From: Pseudomonadota bacterium | Lineage (GTDB): Bacteria > Pseudomonadota > Gammaproteobacteria > Burkholderiales > Thiobacillaceae | DNA length: 6,176 nt | Direction: 5' to 3' | Assembly: GCA_021791235.1 (NCBI GenBank) | Contig: JAJYXA010000502.1 | Span: 1-6,176 of the forward strand | Notes under the pieces: generated by a model | What the model was told of the DNA's origin: nothing | Seen by the model: only the letters and a program-made list of their open reading frames with translations | Databases searched by the model: none | Made by a program: the position numbers and the translations under genes | Shown: in pieces, positions 1 through 6,176 of the stretch | Layout: each line of letters begins with the position of its first letter | Position numbering within the stretch: the stretch's first letter is position 1

Positions 1-2
1 GC

Positions 3-167
3 CTGGACGTCGGCATCGACAACCTGTTCGACAAGGGCTATGCACTGCCGCTGGGTGGCGCCTATGTCGGGCAGGGCACGACGATGTCGGTCAACGGGAT
101 CCCCTGGGGCATCGCCGTCCCCGGCCCCGGCCGCTCGATCTATGCCGGCCTGAACTATCGGTTCTAG
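3..167 (+). CDS. TonB-dependent outer-membrane receptor, C-terminal fragment
   Basis: This is the 3' end of a gene whose start lies before the window; 54 codons are visible before the TAG at 165-167. The peptide opens with LDVGIDNLFDKGYALPLGG and ends in SIYAGLNYRF. The N-L-F-D-K-x-Y motif is typical of the last strands of TonB-dependent receptor barrels. The terminal alternating aromatic strand ending in Phe is the signal recognised by the BAM outer-membrane assembly machinery. Such receptors import iron chelates, cobalamin, copper or other ligands using energy from TonB-ExbB-ExbD. The ligand cannot be told from this tail, because the plug domain and TonB box are outside the window. A strong terminator follows 32 bp after the stop, so the receptor is probably the last gene of its transcript and separate from the kinase operon downstream. 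Seen: tail motifs and stop. Inferred: receptor identity. Confidence 0.85.
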   Translation: MDVGIDNLFDKGYALPLGGAYVGQGTTMSVNGIPWGIAVPGPGRSIYAGLNYRF

Positions 168-198
168 GCATTGCGGCGGCAACCACGCCCCCGAAGCC

Positions 199-228
199 AA
201 GCCCCGTGTGCAATGCACGGGGCTTTTT
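199..228 (+). terminator. Rho-independent terminator of the receptor gene
   Basis: The arms AAGCCCCGTG (199-208) and CACGGGGCTT (216-225) form a perfect 10-bp stem with a 7-nt loop, followed by a T run ending at 228. It lies 32 bp downstream of the receptor stop on the same strand. It also argues against any kinase start upstream of about position 230, although that reading frame stays open back to 171. Confidence 0.9.
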
Positions 229-257
229 CCATTCCGCCGGCTCTGGCAGCGGCGGCC

Positions 258-283
258 AAAAAAATCCCGCCGGGCAGGCGGGA
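258..283 (-). terminator. Hairpin with T-tract on the minus strand, possible intrinsic terminator
   Basis: The arms TCCCGCC (265-271) and GGCGGGA (277-283) enclose a 5-nt loop and are preceded on the + strand by seven A residues (258-264). Read on the minus strand this is a GC-rich stem followed by seven T, the form of an intrinsic terminator. No minus-strand gene lies immediately to its right; the next DNA is the leader and body of the + strand kinase gene. It could stop antisense transcription from the kinase operon or be a remnant. The structure is clear; the function is inferred. Confidence 0.5.
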
Positions 284-339
284 GAGAATTGGGTCCATGC
301 GCGGTAAAGCGCCCTTGCACTTTAGGCGGGACACGCAAT

Positions 340-363
340 GCGCACAATTGGACAAATTGTCGC
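340..363. promoter_or_regulatory. AT-rich inverted repeat upstream of regB, candidate regulator binding site
   Basis: ACAATT (344-349) and AATTGT (355-360) form an inverted repeat with a 5-bp spacer inside GC-rich DNA. The outer bases extend it imperfectly: GCG at 340-342 on the left and CGC at 361-363 on the right. The minus strand of 349-363 begins GCGACA and carries a spaced GTC, so it partly matches the published RegA/RegR-type box (GNGRCRTTNNGNCGC), with mismatches at the seventh base and the last two bases. RegBA operons are often autoregulated, so this may be an operator for the downstream genes. I found no convincing -35/-10 pair around it. Confidence 0.35.
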
Positions 364-395
364 AGCCCGCAACACGCGGCGGCACGGGCATTACA

Positions 396-1661
396 ATGGC
401 GGCCATGTCGTCCGCGACCGACTCCACCCTGCTGTCCACCCTGCCCGCCCGCGCCCTGCTGGGGCGTTTGCTGGCGGTGCGCGTATCGCTGATCGCCGGC
501 TGGGCAGCCGGCATCGCCTGGCTCGACTGGGGCCTCCATATCCCGATGCCGCTGCTGCCGATGGGCGCAGTGCTGCTGCTCATGGGGCTGTTTTCGCTCA
601 CCACCGCATGGCGGCTGCGGCTGGACATGCCCGCCACGCAGATGGAATTTCTGGCGCACCTGCTGGCCGACCTCACCGCGTTTGCGGTGCTGGTGTTTTT
701 CAGCGGCGGCGTGACCAATCCCTTCGTCTCGCTGATGCTGATGCCGGTCGTCATCGCCGCGATCAGCCTGCGCCCGTGCTGGGTCTGGCTGCTGGCGGCG
801 GTGGCCGGGGGCTTCTATGGCCTGCTGCTGCTTTATTTCCGGCCGCTGGCGATAGCCGACCCGGTCGCCGCCTACGGCATGCATCTGGCCGGCATGTGGT
901 TCAACTTCCTCATCAGCGCCGGGCTGATCGCCTTTTTCGTCACCCGCATGCACGCCGCCTTGCGCGCGCGCGACCAGGAACTGGCCGCCCTGCGCGAAAA
1001 ACAGCTGCGCGACGAACGCATCGTCGCGCTCGGCACCCAGGCCGCGCTGGCCGCGCACGAACTCGCCACCCCGCTCGCCACCATCCAGACCACCGCGCAC
1101 GAACTCGCCCGCGAATTCGCCAACGATCCCGACATCGGCGCCGACTGCCAGCTGCTCGAAAAGCAGGCACAGGCCTGCAAGCTGATCCTCACCCAGCTTG
1201 CCGCACGCGCACAGGACACGTCGCCCGCATCACTGCCCCTCGACGCCTGGCTCGCCGCGCTGATCGAGCGCTGGCAGGTGCTGCGCCCCGAGGCACAGAT
1301 CGCGTCCACGTTGCCCGCGGATCGACGCACCTTCACCCCGCCCGAGGGACTGGAGCAGGCGATCCTGAATGTGCTGAACAATGCGGCCGACGTGTCCCCC
1401 CGCGCCGTCGCGTTCGAGGCCGCAACCGGCCAGGAAGCGCTGACGATCGACATCGCGGATCGCGGCCCCGGCTTTACGCCCGAACAGAAGGCGCAGGCGG
1501 GGCGCGTGCTGTTCAGCGGCAAGCCGGGGCGCGGCTGGGGCATGGGCCTCGCGCTCACCCACGCCACGCTGGAGCGGCTGGGCGGCAGCCTGACCCTGGC
1601 CGAGCGCGACGGCGGCGGCACCCGCGTGCGCATCACCCTGCCCTGGAAACCCTCCGTATGA
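396..1661 (+). CDS. regB: Redox-sensing membrane histidine kinase, RegB/PrrB/ActS family
   Basis: This 421-residue sensor kinase would report respiratory-chain redox state and phosphorylate the adjacent RegA-type regulator. About six hydrophobic segments occupy roughly residues 22-184. FFSGGVTNPF at 101-110 matches the GGxxNPF quinone-binding motif of RegB. The H-box HELATPLATI puts the phosphorylated His at 221; the family more often has HELGTPLATI, so Ala replaces Gly. Cys261 in QAQACKLIL sits where R. capsulatus RegB has its redox-active Cys265, and Cys251 is an extra cysteine ten residues before it. The ATP-binding part shows an N-box (AILNVLNNAAD, about 332-342), a G1 box (DIADRGPGF, 362-370) and a G2 box (GRGWGMGLAL). 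I chose ATG 396, with a weak GGCACGGG purine stretch upstream. ATG 405 and ATG 297 are in frame alternatives. The stop overlaps the regulator start, so the two are co-transcribed and probably translationally coupled. Family assignment is strong; the exact start is not. Confidence 0.93.
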   Translation: MAAMSSATDSTLLSTLPARALLGRLLAVRVSLIAGWAAGIAWLDWGLHIPMPLLPMGAVLLLMGLFSLTTAWRLRLDMPATQMEFLAHLLADLTAFAVLVFFSGGVTNPFVSLMLMPVVIAAISLRPCWVWLLAAVAGGFYGLLLLYFRPLAIADPVAAYGMHLAGMWFNFLISAGLIAFFVTRMHAALRARDQELAALREKQLRDERIVALGTQAALAAHELATPLATIQTTAHELAREFANDPDIGADCQLLEKQAQACKLILTQLAARAQDTSPASLPLDAWLAALIERWQVLRPEAQIASTLPADRRTFTPPEGLEQAILNVLNNAADVSPRAVAFEAATGQEALTIDIADRGPGFTPEQKAQAGRVLFSGKPGRGWGMGLALTHATLERLGGSLTLAERDGGGTRVRITLPWKPSV

Positions 1662-2191
1662 ACATGAAACTGCTGATCGTCGAGGACGACGTCGATTTTG
1701 CTTCGGCCTTGTCGCGCGCCATGAACAAGCGCGGTGTCGAGGTTGCCGTGGCGCACGACGCGGCCGAAGCCCGGACCGTGGCCGCAGCCTTCGGCCCCAG
1801 CCACGCGATCGTCGACCTGAAGCTGCCCGGCGAATCCGGGCTCACGGTCGTCGCCGCGCTCGCCGCGCGCACGCCCGCCCCCGCCATCGTCGTGCTCACC
1901 GGTTACGCCAGCATCGCCACCGCAGTGGAGGCGGTGCGCCTCGGCGCACGGCATTACCTGGCGAAACCGGCGGACGCCGACGAGATCCTCGCCGCGCTGC
2001 TGCGCGACCAGCCCGATGCCGCGCTCGAAGTCAGCCCCGAACCGCTATCCGTGGCGCGGCTGGAATGGGAACACATCCAGAAAGTGCTGAACGAACACGA
2101 CGGCAACATCTCCGCCACTGCACGCGCGCTGAAGATGCACCGCCGCACCCTGCAGCGCAAACTCGACAAGCGCCCGCCGAAGGCAGGCTAG
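1658..2191 (+). CDS. regA: Response regulator with Fis-type helix-turn-helix, RegA/PrrA/ActR family
   Basis: This 177-residue DNA-binding regulator is the partner of the upstream kinase. The receiver domain (about 3-115) has the acidic pocket E9-D10-D11, phospho-acceptor Asp53 in [11 protein letters not shown], Thr81 in VLTGYAS and Lys103 in YLAKP. After a short linker with PEP (127-129), residues 132-172 form the Fis-like helix-turn-helix; [20 protein letters not shown] closely matches the RegA/PrrA signature ([18 protein letters not shown]). The linker lacks the longer proline run of Rhodobacter RegA. In alpha- and betaproteobacteria this family controls respiration, carbon and nitrogen fixation, hydrogenase and photosynthesis; targets here are unknown. 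ATG 1658 overlaps the kinase stop as ATGA, and ATG 1664 (starting MKLLIVEDD) is a close alternative. No good ribosome binding site is visible, which suits translational coupling. The TAG stop overlaps the stop of the convergent uppP. Confidence 0.95.
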   Translation: MNMKLLIVEDDVDFASALSRAMNKRGVEVAVAHDAAEARTVAAAFGPSHAIVDLKLPGESGLTVVAALAARTPAPAIVVLTGYASIATAVEAVRLGARHYLAKPADADEILAALLRDQPDAALEVSPEPLSVARLEWEHIQKVLNEHDGNISATARALKMHRRTLQRKLDKRPPKAG

Positions 2192-3018
2192 GCCGCCGTG
2201 CCCCAGTCCACCCAGCCCATGTAGGCCGACAGCAGCACCAGCACGCCGAACACGATGCGGTACCACGCAAACACGGTGAAATCGTGGCGGCTGATGAAGC
2301 GGATCAGCCCGCGCACCGCCAGCAGCGCACAGATGAACGAAGCCGCGCTGCCCACTGCGAACATGCCGATATCATCCGCGCTGAAAAGCTGCCAGTTCTT
2401 GTAGACGTCATAAAAGGTCGCGGCGAACATGGTCGGGATCGCCAGGAAGAACGAGAACTCCGCCGCCGTCTTGCGCGACAGGCCGAAGAACAGGCCGCCG
2501 ATGATGGTCGCGCCCGAACGCGAGGTGCCGGGAATCATCGCCAGCGCCTGCGCGAAGCCCACTTTCAGCGCATCGCGCCAGGTCATGTCGTCGACCGTTT
2601 CCGCACGGATGACGTGCTTGCGGCGCTCCGCCCACAGGATGAGCACGCCGCCGATGATCAGTGCCGAGGCGACGACGATCGGATTGAACAGGTAATGCTT
2701 GATCTGCTTGATGAACAGGAAGCCCAGAATCGCCGCGGGCAGGAAGGCCACGATCAGGTTGGCCGCCAGCCGCCGCGAGGCCGGCTCGGTCGTCACGCTG
2801 ACCAGCGCGTGCCCGAGGCGCGCCCGGTATTCCCACACCACCGCCAGGATCGCCGCGAACTGGATCGCGATTTCGAACACCTTGCCCTTGTCGTCGTTGA
2901 AGTTGAGCAGCTGCCCGACCAGGATCAGATGTCCCGTGCTGGATACGGGCAGGAACTCGGTCAGCCCCTCGACGATGCCGAGGATGAGGGCGTGCAGCAG
3001 GATGATGTGATCGGTCAT
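2188..3018 (-). CDS. uppP: Undecaprenyl-diphosphatase UppP (BacA family)
   Basis: This 276-residue membrane enzyme removes a phosphate from undecaprenyl diphosphate, giving the undecaprenyl phosphate carrier used for peptidoglycan and other surface polymers. Its overproduction is known to confer bacitracin tolerance. The first signature, [16 protein letters not shown], supplies Glu17, Glu21, Ser27 and His30. The second, [10 protein letters not shown], supplies Arg167, equivalent to Arg174 of E. coli UppP. Several hydrophobic helices run the full length, and the size is normal for the family (about 265-280), so the gene looks complete and functional. ATG 3018 is preceded by AAGG about 10 nt upstream; the ATG at 3035 is out of frame. 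The product is unrelated to the convergent redox pair. A consensus -10 and a terminator-like hairpin lie just upstream, so it probably has its own promoter rather than depending on the cyclase gene. Confidence 0.97.
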   Translation of the reverse strand: MTDHIILLHALILGIVEGLTEFLPVSSTGHLILVGQLLNFNDDKGKVFEIAIQFAAILAVVWEYRARLGHALVSVTTEPASRRLAANLIVAFLPAAILGFLFIKQIKHYLFNPIVVASALIIGGVLILWAERRKHVIRAETVDDMTWRDALKVGFAQALAMIPGTSRSGATIIGGLFFGLSRKTAAEFSFFLAIPTMFAATFYDVYKNWQLFSADDIGMFAVGSAASFICALLAVRGLIRFISRHDFTVFAWYRIVFGVLVLLSAYMGWVDWGTAA

Positions 3019-3036
3019 GACAAGGCCTTGAACATG

Positions 3037-3061
3037 AAAAAAAACGCGTCCGTCTGACGCG
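3037..3061 (-). terminator. Rho-independent terminator after the diguanylate cyclase gene
   Basis: Read on the minus strand, CGCGTC-AGACG-GACGCG forms a 6-bp all-paired stem (+ strand 3045-3061) followed by eight T (3037-3044). It lies 70 bp past the cyclase stop and 18 bp before the uppP start codon. It should end the thiC/cyclase transcript. It also sits at the 5' end of any transcript started from the -10 at 3069-3074, so it might affect uppP expression. Confidence 0.8.
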
Positions 3062-3068
3062 CCGGCAG

Positions 3069-3074
3069 ATTATA
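3069..3074 (-). promoter_or_regulatory. Consensus -10 box, probable uppP promoter
   Basis: The minus strand reads TATAAT exactly here, in the gap upstream of uppP. Initiation about 7 nt downstream would be near position 3062, giving a leader of about 44 nt. No TTGACA-like -35 is found at 16-18 bp; those positions read AAGAGG, AAAGAG and CAAAGA. The promoter may be weak, activator-dependent, or of a type less reliant on -35. Confidence 0.5.
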
Positions 3075-3080
3075 CGCAGG

Positions 3081-3110
3081 GCGGATGACGCCTCTTTGCT
3101 CGCCATCCGC
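3081..3110. repeat. 7-bp inverted repeat in the uppP upstream region
   Basis: GCGGATG (3081-3087) and CATCCGC (3104-3110) are perfect inverted arms separated by 16 bp. The centre falls near -33 relative to the inferred uppP start site, overlapping where a -35 would be. It could be an operator for an unknown regulator or a weak RNA hairpin in the cyclase 3' untranslated region. No T-tract follows it on either strand. Confidence 0.4.
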
Positions 3111-3130
3111 GCCGTTGCACAGGCGGACTG

Positions 3131-4846
3131 TCAGACCAGCGCGGCGGTCACCCGGTTCCTGCCCTGCTGCTTGGACTGGTAAAGACACTCATCGGCGGAT
3201 GCAATCAGATCGTCGAGCGTGAGGTGGGCGCGTTCCTTCTGGGCGATGCCGAAACTTGCCGTCACGGCGCTCGCGCCCGTTCCGTGCGGAACGCGCATGC
3301 CCGCGATCGCGGCGCGCAGCCGCTCCGCCAGGATCGTCGCTTCGGTCTGATCGGTTTCAGGCAGGAACACGATGAATTCCTCCCCTCCCCAGCGAGCGAG
3401 GACATCGCCCAGCCGGATGGATTGCCTGAGGATGGCTGCCGTCGCGTTCAGTACCTCGTCGCCATGCGCGTGGCCGTAGGTGTCGTTGATCCGCTTGAAC
3501 AGGTCGATGTCGAGCAGCATGACCGACGTGGGGTGCCCGTGGCGGATCGCGTGGCTCCACAAGGGGCCTGTCTTGTCGTAGAAGGCGCGTCGGTTGTTCA
3601 AGCCTGTGAGCGGATCCATTTGCGCCAGCCGCTCGGCACGCAGCCTTTCTTCCTGACCCATGCGCAGCTGGTAGGCCAGCGCCAGGGCAAGCAGCGTGGC
3701 GTCGAACAGCATGCCGACCTCCACCGCACGGAAGGTCCAGACGTTGTGCGGGATGAAGCCCCACACCGCCAGGGTCGTCAACAGGGCACCCACCATGGCC
3801 GTGAGGGCGGCGATGAGGAAATACTTCGCCGGCTTCTGGCCTGCGCGGACCGAGATGACGCCCAGCGCCAGCATGACGATGCTGAACAGGAACGCGAAGC
3901 TGAACGCAGCCAGCAGCGCATATTTCTGATTGCCCAGCAGGATGGCGGCCGCCAGCAGGGTGCCGAATATGGCGCAAAAGCCGATGACCGCCTTGCGCAC
4001 CCGCGGGAAAACCACCCGCAGATCAAGGAAGCGAATGGCGAACACGAGGCCGCTGGCGCCATACAGGAACATCAGGACCGGATTGGACCATTGCTGCCAG
4101 TGCATCGAATCCGGCCAGAGCCAGGCGAAGCCATGGCCGGTGTAGGCGACGTTCATGGCGACGAACATCGCCAGGTAGAGCGCGTAAAACAGGTAGCGCG
4201 AACTGCGCAGGCTGGCGAAAAGAATGGCGTTGTAGGCCATCAGGGCGAGCAGGAAGCCGTAAACGATACCGTAGCTGAGCTCCTGCTGCATTTGCCTGAG
4301 TCGCGAGGTCTCCGGGTTCAGCAGGTAGAGGGGGACGACCATGGGGTCGGGCGTCTCCACACGGATGAATACGTCGCTTATCCCGGGATCGAACGCGTGG
4401 TCGAACACGAAGTAACGGCTCTTGATGGGTCGCTGTGCGAAGGGCAGCGTGTCGCCGACCCGAAAGGTCGCGACCGTTCTGCCCCGATACTGGACATAGA
4501 CGTCCACCCGGTCGAGCCAGGACGTTTCGATGGAGAGGACTTTCTGCAGCGGCGTCGCGATCGGGTTGTCCACTGCAAAATGGATCCAGGCGGGTTTCGA
4601 GCCGATACCGAAATTCAGGACCGGGCTGTCACCCGGGGAAAACCGCCCGGCCTGATAGGCCGCGATCACATCCGGCAGGGTGAGCCGGCCTTGCTGCTCT
4701 TTCAGGAACGCCGTCGACCGGCCGATGCCCGACTCATGATCGAGGACTGCCGACAGGGGCGCCGCGGCCGCCAGCGCGCTGCCCAGAAAAGCCAGCATGC
4801 CGGCAAGCCGGAAGATCCATCCGAGAAGCGTGCTGCGCACATTCAA
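3131..4846 (-). CDS. Membrane diguanylate cyclase with 7TMR-DISMED2, 7TM and GGDEF domains
   Basis: This 571-residue protein should make the second messenger c-di-GMP from two GTP at the cytoplasmic face of the inner membrane. Residues 1-28 look like a signal peptide (arginines, hydrophobic core, ALAAAA). Residues about 35-175 resemble a periplasmic 7TMR-DISMED2 sensor, a carbohydrate-binding-like fold; its ligand is unknown. About 190-395 is a 7TMR-DISM membrane block, followed by a short charged linker and a GGDEF domain (about 408-565) starting DPLTGLNNRRAF. Asp446 (LLDIDLFKRIND) and GGEEF at 487-491 form the metal and GTP site and look active. R478-L-G-D481 is an RxxD inhibitory site at the usual spacing, so product feedback is expected. 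There is no EAL domain. The longest start is TTG 4846; GTG 4840 is two codons in, and neither has a clear ribosome binding site. It lies 21 bp after thiC on the same strand, so read-through or coupled expression is plausible. Confidence 0.93.
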   Translation of the reverse strand: MNVRSTLLGWIFRLAGMLAFLGSALAAAAPLSAVLDHESGIGRSTAFLKEQQGRLTLPDVIAAYQAGRFSPGDSPVLNFGIGSKPAWIHFAVDNPIATPLQKVLSIETSWLDRVDVYVQYRGRTVATFRVGDTLPFAQRPIKSRYFVFDHAFDPGISDVFIRVETPDPMVVPLYLLNPETSRLRQMQQELSYGIVYGFLLALMAYNAILFASLRSSRYLFYALYLAMFVAMNVAYTGHGFAWLWPDSMHWQQWSNPVLMFLYGASGLVFAIRFLDLRVVFPRVRKAVIGFCAIFGTLLAAAILLGNQKYALLAAFSFAFLFSIVMLALGVISVRAGQKPAKYFLIAALTAMVGALLTTLAVWGFIPHNVWTFRAVEVGMLFDATLLALALAYQLRMGQEERLRAERLAQMDPLTGLNNRRAFYDKTGPLWSHAIRHGHPTSVMLLDIDLFKRINDTYGHAHGDEVLNATAAILRQSIRLGDVLARWGGEEFIVFLPETDQTEATILAERLRAAIAGMRVPHGTGASAVTASFGIAQKERAHLTLDDLIASADECLYQSKQQGRNRVTAALV

Positions 4847-4867
4847 CGCCGGTAAAGGAACAAGGCG

Positions 4868-6176
<1,309 letters not shown>

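Noticed and set aside
315..343. TTGCAC at 315-320 as a -35 for the kinase operon
   Set aside because: No -10-like hexamer occurs at 16-18 bp; those positions read AATGCG, ATGCGC and TGCGCA.
171..395. In-frame upstream extension of the kinase gene (75 codons, from a TTG at 171 or ATG at 297)
   Set aside because: The extension runs through the strong receptor terminator at 199-228 and adds no recognisable domain. RegB proteins start shortly before the first membrane helix, which fits ATG 396 or 405. ATG 297 cannot be fully excluded but has no support.
369..405. TACAAT at 392-397 as a -10 for a leaderless kinase transcript starting at ATG 405
   Set aside because: The spacing to ATG 405 is intriguing, but the expected -35 position reads GCAACA and the hexamer overlaps ATG 396, so the match is probably chance.
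338..1657. Long + strand open frame upstream of and fused to the response regulator
   Set aside because: It overlaps the kinase in another frame and its translation is rich in Arg, Ala and Gly, as expected of a shadow frame in GC-rich DNA. The real gene begins at the ATG at 1658 or 1664, just before the receiver domain.
2065..3057. 330-residue + strand open frame opposite uppP
   Set aside because: The minus strand carries both UppP catalytic signatures. The + frame is low-complexity charged sequence, typical of an antisense shadow.
3224..4855. 543-residue + strand open frame opposite the diguanylate cyclase
   Set aside because: It is antisense to a gene with clear GGDEF and membrane motifs, and its composition (rich in Arg, Gln, Asp, Glu, Gly) is that of a mirror frame. 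No domain or ribosome binding site was recognised.

Overview
This GC-rich window fits a betaproteobacterial chromosome. I infer that from the RegB/RegA-type redox two-component pair, a proteobacterial UppP, a 7TMR-DISM diguanylate cyclase and a typical ThiC. A sulfur-oxidising or otherwise autotrophic betaproteobacterium (Thiobacillus-like) is a reasonable guess, but the sequence does not settle it. No mobile elements, CRISPR arrays, rRNA or tRNA genes are visible.

Layout. Positions 3-167 (+) hold the last 54 codons of a TonB-dependent outer-membrane receptor, followed by a strong intrinsic terminator at 199-228. Positions 229-395 are a leader with a second hairpin oriented as a minus-strand terminator (258-283) and an AT-rich inverted repeat (340-363) that could be a regulator site. 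Next comes a tightly coupled operon: a RegB/PrrB/ActS-type sensor kinase (396-1661, +) and its RegA/PrrA/ActR-type response regulator (1658-2191, +), joined by an ATGA overlap. The regulator gene ends tail to tail on undecaprenyl-diphosphatase uppP (2188-3018, -); the two stop codons share a CTAG palindrome, with no terminator between them. Upstream of uppP, a 112-bp gap holds a consensus -10 for uppP, an inverted repeat, and a minus-strand terminator for the next gene. That gene (3131-4846, -) encodes a membrane diguanylate cyclase with 7TMR-DISMED2, 7TM and GGDEF parts. It lies only 21 bp downstream of thiC (4868 to beyond 6176, -), whose N-terminal third is cut off by the window edge.

How the genes work together. 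The kinase keeps the quinone-site motif, the H-box and the redox cysteine position of RegB, so it should sense respiratory-chain redox state and phosphorylate the regulator at Asp53. The regulator would then bind DNA through a Fis-like helix-turn-helix that is nearly family-perfect. uppP recycles the lipid carrier of cell-wall synthesis. The diguanylate cyclase may share transcripts with thiC, which would link c-di-GMP output to thiamine-controlled transcription. Most of the window is ordinary conserved chromosome. I do not see a new system. The points worth a second look are regulatory: the compressed uppP/cyclase intergenic region, the thiC-cyclase adjacency, the leader of the redox operon, and the overlapping convergent stops.
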